This document shows positions 47,480 through 59,706 of a DNA stretch of 64,000 nt, piece by piece. The translations under genes and the position numbers were made by a program. The stretch's first letter is position 1. The number at the start of each line of letters is the position of its first letter. The stretch covers positions 62,001-126,000 of the forward strand of contig JASWJB010000080.1 of the NCBI GenBank assembly GCA_032433595.1, given 5' to 3'. The notes beneath the pieces were generated by a model, which searched no databases, was not told where the DNA came from, and was given only the letters and a program-made list of their open reading frames with translations. Source of the DNA: Conoideocrella luteorostrata. Lineage: Eukaryota > Ascomycota > Sordariomycetes > Hypocreales > Clavicipitaceae.

Positions 47480-49208
47480 ATGTCGACCGATCCGCCGCAA
47501 GACATAGCTCCTGCAGCTCGTAGCAATAGCTTCTCCCAGCAATCGCAAGCCTCGGACGACTCACAGACCGCGGCTGAGTACGAATCAATGCTTTGATCCA
47601 GTACACAAATTAATAACCTCTTGCTGACTTTGCATAGATTTCTTCGCGATCAAGAGCTGCTTGAAGCCGACGCGCGTGAAGCACTCCCATATGTATGTGC
47701 TATTCCGCAGATGCATCTTGAACCGCTCCATCAACTTCGCTAACACTTTCTAGAGTATTGAAACGTGCACCAAGATTCTCGGACCTCTTCGACAGAGTGT
47801 CTTTGCTTGCTTGACATGCAACCCGGCCCCAAGCAAGTCATCCGATGGTTGGAATCCAGCAGGCGTATGCTATGCCTGTTCGGTCCAATGCCATGGCGAG
47901 CACACACTTGTTGAGATATTCCAGAAACGAAACTTTACTTGCGACTGCGGAACAACAAGAATCCCCAAAGAAAGCCCTTGCGCTTTGCGAACGAATGAGC
48001 AGACCAACACCAGAGGCAACGTACACTCGGAGGAGCCAAACGCCAATAACAAATACAACAAGAATTTTCGCAACATCTTCTGTGGGTGCGAATGTGATTA
48101 CGACCCGTTTCAACAAAAAGGCACCATGTTTCAGTGCCTAGGTCTCGGAACTCACGAGACGGGAGGCTGTGGCGAGGACTGGTACCACCCAGGCTGTCTC
48201 GTCGGAACAGGTCCCAAATGGTTTGAGAAGATGGAGGGTGGCACTAAGAGAAAGGCATCTACCGGTGGACCGAATGGAAACGGACTGGCTACTATTTCGG
48301 AGGGCGACGAAGATCAAACCGACGGCCCCACGAATAATAAGGCAGACGTGACTGTGGTCGATGACGAAGACGATCCACCAATGCCTCCTGGTTTCCCTGA
48401 CGAAGACAATTTTGAAGGCTTTCTTTGCTACAAGTGCGTGGATGCCAATCCTTGGATCAAACCTTACGCTGGCACTTCTGGCTTTCTTCCAGCTGTCTTT
48501 TACAATCCGTCCAACAGTAATGACGTCGCGAAGTCTGAGGATGAAGGCACCTCCGCGAAGCGCAAGGCCGAAGATGACGTTGAAGAGCTATCTGAAGCCA
48601 AACGCGTCAAGAGCGACGCAGAAGAACCTATCGCAGACGAAATTGAGACCAATGTAGACAGCAATCCAGCTGCTGCTGAAGACACAATCCTCAAGGCTGA
48701 AGACGTTTCGTCATTAGGCTGCAAGCTTCCCAATCTCCCCAGAGCACCAGCGGGACGATTCTCGCTGTTTTTCAAGGACGGATTCCGCGACCAGCTATGC
48801 CAATGCTCAGACTGCTACCGAATCCTCAATAATCACCCCCAACTACTCGAGGAAGAGGAAGTCTATGAGCCACCCCTCTCAGACGGCGGTGCGTCTCAAG
48901 ACGGAGGCTCCACACACGGCAGCGGCAGTCTTCTCGAACGAGGCGAGAGCGCTCTACGCAACGTCGATCGCGTCAGGGCGATAGAGGGCGTCATGGCATA
49001 CAACCATCTCAAGGAGCAGCTGAAGCCGTTCTTTCAGCAGTTTGCTGAGAGTGGCAAGGCTGTTGGTGCGGAAGATATAAAGTCCTACTTTGCCAAGTTG
49101 CGAGGAGATGAGCAGGACATAAAGGAGGCAGGGCAGGCGGCCGCCACCGGCTCCAAGGATGGAGATGGTGGCGATGGGGACAAGAGGCATGAACAAAGTG
49201 GCTATTAA
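47480..49208 (+). CDS. UBR7/mlo2-like protein: UBR box and PHD-like finger
   Basis: Exons 47480-47577, 47638-47692 and 47754-49208 join in frame for 535 residues. The second exon gives FLRDQELLEADAREALPY, which precedes the UBR box in this family. The UBR-box zinc finger lies at about 56-120 (FACLTCNP, GVCYACSVQCHGEH, NFTCDCGT). A PHD-like finger lies at about 159-200 (FCGCECDYDPF, GCGEDWYHPGC). A Cys pair near 415-435 (CQCSDCYRIL) closes the conserved part. Relatives are S. pombe mlo2 and human UBR7, a putative E3 ligase reported to act on histone H2B. The middle has a nuclear-signal-like SAKRKAEDD and acidic linkers. Nuclear ubiquitin ligase or histone reader is the likely role. Confidence 0.9.
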
Positions 49209-49547
49209 GACGAGCTGTTGCGTCGATTTACGATGGGTCATGGGTTGGTAAGATTTGGCGTTGATGTAACAGATTGTAATTCGATGTTCGCACAGGGCAT
49301 GAGCAGATGGTATTCCGTATCTCAAACCCGGAATTAGGCTTCTTTGGCAGTACCAAAAGGGGAAGCAGGGAACTATTAAGTGAGACGAAGCGTTGCTGCG
49401 GCGGGCGAGACGAAATTTTGGTCAAAACACGAGCATATCTTCCAGGCAAGCCATTCAAAGTGCAATGCCATTATTTGATACATATCATATACGAAAGGGT
49501 ATTTCTTCTATCCAGTTCACCAAGTAAACGCATCAACGAACTCAACA
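49209..49547. other. Convergent intergenic region
   Basis: 339 bp between the UBR7-like and coiled-coil gene stops; nothing further seen. Confidence 0.6.
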
Positions 49548-50800
49548 CTATTGTCCGGTAGACCCTGTACTCGATGCCGCGCTGGATGGCCGCGGTGGCG
49601 GCACTGGCATGGCCCTCCCAGCCGACTCTTCTCTCTGCATAGCAATGCCTCCCATCATGCTCAAATGCGTAGCCATCTGTCCTCCCGGGCCCCCTTCCCC
49701 ATCCTCCTCCATCTGCGCCTCCATCATCTGCTCCTGCGCCGCCCTCTGCTCCAGCTCCCTCAGCCTCTGCTTCTCGGACGAATCAATCATGTCGTCATCG
49801 CCACTCCAATACGGATCATCGTCATCCAGCTCCGGCATGGCCATTCTCTTCCAAAACCTCAGCTGCTGCCTCATGGCCGTCCTGTCCACCCTTCGGTCCC
49901 ACCTCTTTTCATCCTCGTCGTATTTCCGCCGGAACTGTCGCAGATTCTCGTTCGCTCGCCCGGCGTGCGTCTTCATCTCCCAGATTTGTTCGCGCAGCCG
50001 GCTGTTTTCTTGGCGCGCCTCGTCGAGCTGACTCCTGTATGAGCGATGCCAGGATGCCACGTCGGCGACGTGTTTGAATTTGTATTCGTGGAACTGCTTT
50101 AGCATGAGGGCCAGAGCATTGGCGTATTGGGAGAGGAGCGTAGCGTTGGCATCACGAGAGAAGGTGGCTTTTTCGAGGGCTTCAGAGAGTATAGAGACGA
50201 GAGTGTCGAGATCTTGGTTTTCGGCTGGGCACGCTTGTTAGATGCGAAATGGTAATTTTTAAATTTGTAATTTTTTGGGTGTATATTGGAGGTGTTGGAA
50301 GTATATGTACCTTGAAGCTCGGCGGCAGCAGAGCCTATCAATTCGTCATTTGATAAACCTTGGCTCTTGGCTCTGTTGCGCACCTTGCCCAGCCCGCTGA
50401 CGATGTCTTCCGTCATCCTCCTGTTGTCGGCCAACTGGCGGCTCAACTCCTCCACCATCGCGTAGATGTAATTCAGCTCGGCCTGGTGACCTGCAGGCGT
50501 AGGACCAGTGGGGAAGGATGGCCCGCCTCCTCCTGCTCCTGCTCCTACTCCTCCTCCAGCAGCCATGTTGGCGCCATTGACACCGTTCATGGCGAGTGGT
50601 TGGTGATGCTGGAGCGGCTGCCCCAGCGGCTGCTGGTAACGACCGGATGGGTGAGCCGGCGAGACAGGGCGCTGATAAGGCTGATGCTGCTGTAGCGGTT
50701 GCAGCTGCGCCTGTGCTTGTGTTTGTGCTTGGAGTTGGGGCTGCTGGTTCGAAGTGTTCGAAATGGAGCTGAGGTCAGTCAAGGGCAGGATAAAAGTCAT
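49548..50800 (-). CDS. Conserved fungal coiled-coil protein of unknown function
   Basis: Exons 50800-50311 and 50224-49548 join in frame (G|CC makes an Ala; the 86-bp intron runs GTACAT to CCCAG) for 388 residues. The ATG at 50800 sits in a CACCATGAC context; the frame upstream has only a GTG. The N-terminal 100 residues are rich in Gln, Pro and His, then Gly. From about 105 onward the chain is charged and helical (ELNYIYAMVEELSRQLADNRR, split by the family's usual spacing). It continues after the join into ALEKATFSRDANATLLSQYANALA and long coiled-coil stretches. A tail rich in Asp/Glu, Met and Ser ends it. I recall this architecture as a widespread but uncharacterised ascomycete family, and I do not assign a role. 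Confidence 0.85.
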
Positions 50801-53425
50801 GGTGGAGAGCACGAGCACCCGTTTGGTCTGATGGTGGATGGCACTACTCTGGCCCGGGGGTTAGTTGTGGAGCTGCCCTTGACACCAGTGTGGTTGTTGT
50901 AGGGAGAGGAGTGCGTCGTGAAGGCCTGGCGGAGTCTTGTCGGTGCGGTTTGTGAAGTAGGTGCGTGAAAACATCTACCATCTCTCTAGTATATTCAACG
51001 TGTTGCAGCTCTCTAGGCCTGAGAGAAAGAGTACTACAACTTTTGTGGGATCATTGGCCGGTCAGTTCTTTTTCTCTTTTTGTCCCTTTTTTGTGCTGCC
51101 TGCCTTTCGTGTTCAATTTCTATTCTGCCGGCTGTCGCATCAGCGTCTAGTGCGCGACTCTCTTACAACTACCAGACTCGAATTAAACGTGACATCTATT
51201 GTCTGGCTCCTACGGAATACTGTCATTTTTACGAAGCAGTCTAGCTTAGTAGTATAGAAGGCACAAAGCCTGTCGAAAGATCCAGACTATAGCCGAACTA
51301 ACCATTAGAGTGAGCGTCGCGACTACCCTACAGCCGGCTAGTATGTTTTTTAAGTTGGTGTAATCAACCGCGCAAGTTCATGTTCTTAGCCACTCTGTCG
51401 ATGAAATATTGTACAAGGCTTATTTTTTTACTTCCTCGGGATCTGTAGCTGTTGGTTGGTTGGTTGATTAGTTGACTCATGTTGTGTTTCGAGTGATCGA
51501 TATGTCGGTAATCGCAGTTTGTACTCGTTATTGTGACTTACTCCGTTGAAGTATATACGTTTGCTAGTGCACGCCAGGATATTCAGGTGAATCGCGGTAC
51601 TGTACTCCATGCATGTCACAATAACGCGGGCAATCGATTCACGATCTTGTCTCATACCAGCGCGGCCAGCTTCAAAACTCGTCAATTGGCAGCACCAGAG
51701 GGCTATCGGACCGACAAAGTTGTCAATGCGAAGACCCGTCGTCTGGGTAATGTCGATCACCAGCCTCGAAACTACGTTAGCCTGATGGTTAGTCTGATGG
51801 CCGGCGCAGATGCCAAGCAATGTGTTAGCAACCCAAAAAATCGTGGGGTCTACCTCCAGACCTGCAGCTCCGGATGGGCGGGGAGGTGGCCTTGCAAGAC
51901 AATTAACTAAAACACATTGCCGAGACCACCGATTCGGGATATCACCACGCCATGTGTAAGCAAGTAATGGGGGTGATGAGTTCGGTGAAACAAAACATTC
52001 AAAATCATGATATAATTCAGAGGCATGACCCAAATTGACCATAGCAGCAGAACCTAGCTGCGCGCTCTCGACAAAGCCGTTGTTGCAATATAACGTTATG
52101 CATGCGGGTTCACTCTGGGATGGAGCTCAGAGTGATGCGGACAGGGAATAGCTTCAACTAAGGGCGGCTGGTGTCGCTTAAATTTAAGGAGGACGTTGAT
52201 ATTTTATCCGGCAGAGTGGGACAGAACAGAGTGTCTTTTTGTTCTTCCTCCGATACATTGATACTCGCTTGCGGCCTCGGGGACCTCAAGGTAGGCTAAT
52301 GAGAGACAACGTACCTCAGTGACGACAAGAAATCTCTGCAAACCGGTGAAAGCCCCCAGCGGCTGTCAAGGAACTTTGGCTTCTTCAGCCAAGCCATTCA
52401 TTGTTTGCATTCGGCCCGGCTATTGGGCCCGATTTTCGACGGTAGGGATATTGTACAAATCTGCATTTCCCTTCCCCAGCCACATGCTCCAATGATATGC
52501 CGGCCGCGACGTATTAAGATGCTGTGGAGCCGTACTTTTTCTGGTCGTTGCAAGAGTGGCTCTTTGGATGCAGTGAGCACGAACCATCAAGCTTATTCAA
52601 CTCGGAAATAACTTAATTCAGCCGACCTCGCAGACATACAGATAACTATGTATAACACAAATCAATATAGGCATTCCGAGATCGTGGGGATCGTCATTCG
52701 CCCCCCAACAAGCCACGGGAAACAAGCCGCAAGCTCACCACCTGTCGTTGTCCCATCCGGAAAAAGTCAGACATGGTTGACGTCGGCCCTATGTCGCTCG
52801 AATGGCTTGCACGAAGCCCACAGACCTAGTATTTCTGGGTCGAACACTCCTCAACACCGGACGATGCTGACCCGATCTCCGCCGTGGCAGCGTCGCTTCG
52901 TTCTTTTGCTTGAGGGAAGTCTTGGACTGGATCCCCCGCAGCGCCACCAGCCGGGGTGGTCTCTCCACGATGGCTTGAGCGGAGTCTCCGCATCTTTCTG
53001 AATGCCCTAGCCTTGCTAGCTTAGCTCCCCTGTCCTTCGTCATCTCCGGCCGTCGTCGTCGACTGGGAACTCTACGTTATAGTACTCTGTAGCGTAGCAA
53101 CAGACTAGGCCTTGTCCCCGTTGAGAACGGGAGGTGCAGCTGTAATAGAAAAGTCTCGGGAAGGCACCCATGGAGAGACTCAGTTGGGGAAGGAAAGGAG
53201 GGGCGGTGGAGTTAACGCAGCAGACAACTGGAAACCGACGCTCGTCAACGACTTCGCATATATTACATCACTCTGTGAGGGGATGGGTTGCTCTTGGGCT
53301 TATAAGTAAGTCTGTTGAGCCCATTTGATTACAGACTAGCCAGAGTTTTCTTCCTCTGTTCAGCTGGACCTCACCTATTATCCTCCTCCGCTCTCTGACC
53401 TGCACCAGTAATTGCAGTGCCAGCC
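50801..53425. other. 2.6 kb intergenic region upstream of GH31
   Basis: No gene is supported. An ATG-led open frame of 204 codons on the minus strand (51428-52042) is the longest candidate; it has no motif I recognise and ends in a TTGG repeat. TTGG units lie at 51450-51470. Confidence 0.5.
53301..53306 (+). promoter_or_regulatory. TATA-like element before GH31
   Basis: TATAAG lies 120-125 bp before the GH31 start codon, a usual distance for a short fungal 5' leader. Confidence 0.45.
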
Positions 53426-56360
53426 ATGAAACATTGGAAGAGCTTGTTCTTTTCGGGCCTCGCGTCCGCGAGTGCCTTGATCAATCGTGATGGAGGCGAT
53501 GCTCTAGCCAATTGCCCAGGATACAAGGCTTCTAACGTCAGGACGTCTGATAATGGGCTGACGGCAGATCTGTCGCTTGCCGGCACCGCTTGCAATGTCT
53601 ATGGCACCGACTTGAAGAATCTCATCCTGGAAGTTACTTATGAGACTGGTGAGTTTCCAAACACATCTTTTTGAAGCCATATGCAAATCTCACTGTCAGA
53701 ACCAGCGTATTAACGGCTTAATTAGACAATCGGCTCCATGTCAAGATTCAAGATAAAGACAACCAAGTCTATCAGGTCCCGGAACAAGTCTTTCCTCGCC
53801 CCAGCGGCAAATCCTCTGCATCTGCCAACTATCTCAAATTCGACTACACCTCCAGTCCGTTCTCCTTCAAGGTTAGCAGGCGTGATACAAACGAGGTCCT
53901 CTTTGACACAACCGCGGCCTCACTCGTCTTTGAGTCGCAATATCTGCGTCTGCGTACCAAACTGCCCAAGGACCCATACCTATATGGTTTGGGTGAGCAC
54001 TCAGATCCGTTTAGGCTCAACACAACCAAATACATCCGCACCATGTGGAATCAGGACAGCTATGGCGTTCCTGAAGGAGCTAATTTGTATGGCACCCAGC
54101 CTTTCTATCTCGAGCACCGGGATGGAGGATCGCACGGCGTATTCTTGCTTAACTCCAATGGCATGGATATCATGATTGACAAGTCTGCGGATGGGAGTCA
54201 GTACTTGGAGTACAATACTCTGGGCGGCGTATTTGACTTTTGGTTCTTCGCCGGCAAAACGCCAACAACGGTGGTTCAGCAGTACACCGAGATTGCTGGG
54301 AACCCGGCTATGCAGCCCTACTGGGGCTTGGGATTTCATCAATGCAGGTGAGACTGTTTCTTCCTCATCAAAGTAATTCACGCAACACAGCTTTGAGCTG
54401 ACTTATTCCTTGCAGATACGGCTATCAAGATGTCTTTGACGTTGCCGAAGTAGTTTATAACTATAGTAAAGCCAGTATTCCCCTCGAAACAATGTGGACC
54501 GACATCGACTACATGGACCGCCGCCGTGTGTTCTCTGTAGACCCCGAGCGCTACCCACTTCATAAGATGCGCGAGCTCGTCTCTCATCTGCACGATCATG
54601 ACCAGCACTATGTTGTCATGGTTGATCCAGCGGTTGCTTATCAAGACTACGAGCCTCTGCACAAAGGCATCGAAGACGACATCTTCCTTAAACGCTCCAA
54701 CGGTTCTGTCTGGATCGGCGTCGTCTGGCCCGGTGTGACCGTCTTCCCAGACTGGTTCTCCAAGAACATCGAGAAGTACTGGAACGGCATGTTCAACAGC
54801 TTTTTCAACAAGGATACGGGGGTTGATATCGATGCCCTCTGGATAGATATGAACGAGCCCAGCAACTTCCCTTGCAACTTCCCCTGCGATGATCCGTACG
54901 CAGCAGCAAAAGGCTATCCCCCCCCCGCTCCACCCGTTCGCCAAAACCCCAGAGAGTTGCCTGGGTGGCCTTGTGATTTCCAGCCTCCTGGTACAGACTG
55001 TAAGCGTTCCGAGACAGAAATTGCTCATCAAGACCGCACGCCAGCAACTATGGAACAACCTCTAGCCGTCAATACGCTCGCTCGATCAACGGAGGTTGAG
55101 TCCCGTGCCATTGGTGATCAAAAGGGCTTGCCCGACCGTGACCTCCTGTACCCCAAATATGCCATCCACAACAAAGCGGCCTTCACGGACTCATGGAACG
55201 CTGACAAGGGTGGCATCTCCAACCACACCGTCAACACAGATCTCAAGCACGAAAACGGTCTGGCCATGTATGACACCCACAACATGTACGGCTCCATGAT
55301 GTCCATTGCCTCCCGTGAAGCCATGCTATCTCGACGTCCAGGCCTCCGTCCCCTCATCATCACCAGATCTACCTTCTCCGGCGCAGGATCCAAAGTCGGC
55401 CACTGGCTAGGCGACAACCTTTCATCATGGGACATGTACCGTAACTCCATTCGCGAATTGCTCGCCTTCACATCCCTCTACGGTTTCAACATGGTCGGCT
55501 CCGATGTTTGCGGTTTTGGTGGCAACACAACCGAGGAGCTCTGCGCGCGTTGGGCCTCCCTCGGTGCCTTTTCCACTTTCTATCGCAACCACAACGCTGA
55601 TGGATCCGTCCCCCAAGAATTCTACCGCTGGTCTTCCGTTGCAGACTCTGCCCGAAAAGCCATTGCCATCCGCTACCGTCTCCTAGATTATATTTACACA
55701 TCCATGCACCACGCCTCCGCTGACGGGTCCCCTGTTCTCCAGCCCGTCTTCTACCTCTATCCTGCCGACAAAGCCACCTGGGCTCTCGAACTGCAATACT
55801 TCTACGGCCCAGGCCTTCTCGTCGCCCCTGTCACCAAAGAAGGCGCCACCAGCGTGAACGTCTACCTCCCCAACGATCTCTTCTTCGACTGGTACACCCA
55901 CAAGCCTATCCACGGCGGTGCCAAAGTTCACACCATCAAGGATGTGAACACAACCACCATCCCGCTCTTCATCCGCTCCGGCGTCATTATCCCCACCCGC
56001 CTCAATGCCACGTACACCACCACTGAACTCCGCAAACAGGACTTTGAGCTCCTTGTCCCGGTGAACGGGCCAAATGGTCAAGCTAAGGGCCAGCTGTACC
56101 TGGATGACGGTGTGTCCATTGACCAGAAGGGTAGATATTCCCTCATTGATTTTGAGTACAAGAACGGCCAGCTATCTATTGATGGAGTCTTTGGCTACGA
56201 TGGACCCGCAAGGATCGCAAAGATTACGTTCCTGGGATTGGGATGCAAGCCAAAGGAGGGTAAAATGGAGCACTCCATGGTTGCTGGAAAGTCTCAGAGC
56301 ACATCTTTTGAAGTAAACTTGTCTCTGGACAAAGCCACTACATACAAGGCTGGTAACTGA
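53426..56360 (+). CDS. Secreted GH31 alpha-glucosidase
   Basis: Exons 53426-53648, 53726-54347 and 54416-56360 join in frame (G|AC gives Asp75; AG|A gives Arg282) for 929 residues. A signal peptide is likely at the start ([17 protein letters not shown]). The N-terminal beta domain includes [14 protein letters not shown]. The (beta/alpha)8 catalytic domain shows [16 protein letters not shown] and [15 protein letters not shown]. The nucleophile is Asp426 in [10 protein letters not shown], and the acid/base is Asp615 in GHWLGDN. C-terminal beta domains follow. Several N-x-S/T sites fit secretion. Release of glucose from the non-reducing end of maltose-type oligosaccharides is expected. The nucleophile and acid/base are both intact. 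I did not find a convincing AmyR-type CGG-N8-CGG site upstream by eye. Confidence 0.95.
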
Positions 56361-56998
56361 AATTCGATTCACAAACAAAATAGTACTAATTGGAGTCGTT
56401 GAAGAAATATTATATTTTATGCACAACCTAATGAATTCATGAGATTGATTATTTTTGTATTTAACCAAAAAGATAAAAAGACACTTTGTTTCATTCTCCC
56501 TATGCCCACATGATTCATAATGTATACATTTCCGGGACATATTCAGAGAGTTGCCTCGAAAAGGCAAGAGAATCCAAACAAAGCAATCGTACATGCTACG
56601 ACATACACCTCAAAACTTTGCACCTAGTGCCATGAACTCCTCAACAAATCGGCTAGAGATTTTTCAAACAAATAGTTGATGCAACTATAACTGACCCCTT
56701 CGCTCAGTTCCCTTCTCCCACGAGGCCGTAAATAAATTTCAAAATCCCATAAAAGCAAAAACGCCAAGCCAAGCCAAGCAACTACCATGCTTTGTTTTTT
56801 CTGTAGTTCCAATCCCACCCCAAAAGTATAATTTTTTGTGTAAGTGATGAGTGAATCGTGGCTTCGTTACGTCATATCTGTCTTGATCATGGGGTGGAAT
56901 AAGACGCATCAGTATCATGGACGTCCCGTCCATTTCCAACCCCCGCAGAAAATAAAAAATCAAAGGAAATAAAAATCAGAGCGCTGTGGTGATGATAT
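56361..56998. other. Convergent intergenic region
   Basis: 638 bp, AT-rich compared with its surroundings, between the GH31 and caspase-like gene stops. No gene seen. Confidence 0.6.
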
Positions 56999-59706
56999 TC
57001 ATGATGTAGCCGTCGCTTGGCTGGTCTTGACGTCACCCTCTGCTGGTTTCGGTTTCGTCATCGAAGTATACTCTGCCTGAGACGAATCAGTAAAAGACAT
57101 CTGCGTGGAGTCTTTACGGTCCAGGGTCGGTCCCGAGCTGCTTTGCGACGAGATGGTGCCATTTGTAGCACTGAGCTGATACTCTCCATCCCCCTTTGCC
57201 TCAATGATTCCCTCATCTACAGCCCACTTGGTAAGCAGGGAGTCAGCCCCTAAGACCGGGCCTTCACCCTTCTCCATATGACGTCCCACATGCTCAGTCC
57301 AATCGTCCCAAGCAGTTGGTCCCTCAAATTTCCCGTGACAGTCATGTTTTGGACACGCTGCTTTCTGTGGTGGCTTGCGTCTGGTAACTAGACATGACTG
57401 TTGCATTTCCTTGACATGCGTTTCCCACTCGGAATGCACTTGCCCGTCACCCTGAGAAGCCGACCTCTTAATTTGATATGGGGCATGCATACGACGTAGA
57501 TGTTGAGTGAATAAATCTTTGCGATTGAACTCGTTGCCTCTGCCTTCCACAGCGCTCTGTGGACATGTAGAGCACCTGTAGTATTGCAGGCAAAGGTGTT
57601 GAGACGCAATATGTCTTTTCCATTCATTTTTCGACCCGAATGTGCTTGTACAACCAGCGAAAGAAAAGGCGCAGGGGAATGGTCTCGTATGGGCGGCAGC
57701 GATATGCTTGCGTAATGATGAAGAATCCTTGAATGGAGCATGACTACAGTGGCCGCATCGTGTCTCTTGTTTCATAATAGACCGCCGCGGCCCCTTTGCC
57801 CCAGAGTTAGGGGTCCTTTTGATGTCAACCAGCATAGATGAATCATTCACTGCATTGTCACTGATTCCTTGCGATAGTCGTCGAACTTTCTCGCGTGCTG
57901 CGTCTGACATGGCGTCGGGTAAGGAAGTTCGCGCGCGTCCTGTACGAGCAGCCTCGTCACTTCGATGGTGAACATGACTGAGCGCCTTCAGCTGCTCTGC
58001 CGCCTCCTGCATTTCTGCCGAATCCTCCACTTCAACTTTAGATTTTTGAGTTTCGCGGCTAAAAGTTGGACCAGAGGGGCTACTCTGTGGGAGCTGATTA
58101 GGCCTATCGCTGTGAAGATTATGATCCCTGGAAGCAGAAGAATGATAGTGATCGTGCTGTTCGCTATCACGATGAATCCTAGCCGGTGTACCAGCTACGA
58201 GTTCTCGTGCCTCCAGTAGTATCCTACCATGTTCGACTTGCTTCGGAGATGGACGCACTCCTCCCGGCCCGACCAGCTTTTCATACAAATGTATCATGTT
58301 GTGAGAGTTGATGTATCCCAAGAAACAACAGACCTTGTCGTGCTGCACAACGTTCCAAATTGCCTGGGGCATGGAGATGAGTAGCATTGTCGGTGGGCCT
58401 AGAAACATGCCTTCAACCGCAATCCTAGAACCAAGTGATGGTGTATCTTGAAGCCATTGGTTGAAAAAAGACATGTCCGGGCTGGCATCGCCAACAAAGG
58501 TGGTACACACGAGGATTCGCGTTTCATCAAAGCGAAGATCAGAAACTGACTCCGGGTCAATTAAATGGTTCTCAGGACCAAAATCAGACCCGCCACCAAT
58601 GCCATCGCCGTTCTGCGCAGACTTTGCCGGTCTTGACAGCAGTGGAGCCAAAATCAGGCATTGACCTTTTCCGGGCGTAAGTTTGAAGAAAGTTGGCAAG
58701 TGGGAATGGACGGAACTTGGAGTTTTCACACCGCTCTGCACACTTTGCGGCTTTCTGTGTAGTTGCTTTTGTGACAACATAAAGATTTCCTCGTAAAGTT
58801 TGTTGACACTGAAGGGCCGTCCATTGTGTAGCCTTTGCAGAGCTTCAATCATGTTAGCAGTAAACGAACGACCCTCCTGGTCGCGATGGTTGTGTGCGGT
58901 GGCAAATGCAGCGATGCCTTGTTTGATGCCATGGCCGCTTGCAGTCGAAGGGTTAGGTATGGCGCAGCTGTCAAGCAAAAGAAGAATATCGGATTGGGCT
59001 TCTTCGAACAAGCCTGCAATATTGTCCCACTTGAGCTTGGCGGCATCTTCCCGAGCATTGCTAACACATGCCAAAGATTAGACATTGCTCAACAGCACGT
59101 CCATATCCAACCTGATTGACTTACCATGCCCAGTACAAATGGCCATCAGCACTCAAATATCCGTGACCGGCATAATATATGATCAATAAGTGGCTCGGTC
59201 TGGCATTTTCGAGAAATGACGCCATTTGCATGCTAAGTTTGGTGTTGGGATTGGGTACCGTGGGTATCTGCCATCGTTGCGTAGCATAATTGTACTTGTC
59301 TTGCAGCGTATGTTCAAGGGCAACAAGATCCTCGTCTACCGATCGGTCTTCTTCCCAGCTTAACAACAGTACTGAGACATCGGCGTAGGGCGGTCGTTCA
59401 GTCTGCCGTTGTATGAGCATGGCAGCGTCTTGGAGGTGTCGGGCGAAGGACTCAAAGTCCTGCCGCTCAGCATGCGGTAAATCAGGGATTGCATAGTGTT
59501 GACTCTGTGACAGCTAGCGATTGTGTTAGTCGGGCAAGTAAACCAATTCATCTTCATCGGGGTGGGTGGAATCCCCCGGCCGTGCGTGTCTCATGGCTCA
59601 CCGATGGTTCGTGGGTGGTGTACTGGGTGGCAAGAGGCTGAGCGTTGGGGGCCGGCGAAGGGTTGACTTTGGGAGCCAACTTCCTTTTTTTTGTAGATGG
59701 TTCCAT
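56999..59706 (-). CDS. Caspase-like domain fused to C2H2 zinc fingers
   Basis: Exons 59706-59602, 59513-59125 and 59060-56999 join in frame (TG|C makes Cys165) for 851 residues. After a short basic start, residues about 65-200 form a caspase/metacaspase-like p20 fold. His152 lies in IIYYAGHG and Cys197 in DILLLLDSCA, 45 residues apart as in the catalytic dyad of clan CD peptidases. A Ser/His-rich linker follows. Four C2H2-type fingers fill about 600-760 (CGHC with HIAAAH; CAFSFAGC with HIASQH; CSTCP with HLRRMH; CPKHDC with HVGRH). A Ser/Thr tail ends the protein. The exon-2 acceptor is uncertain: a CACAG nine bases later also keeps frame. Peptidase activity and DNA binding are inferences; the gene is neither a standard metacaspase nor an NLR. 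Confidence 0.85.

Noticed and set aside
54378..55058. 226-codon open frame antisense to GH31
   Set aside because: Shadow of the GH31 coding frame; it also crosses the intron.
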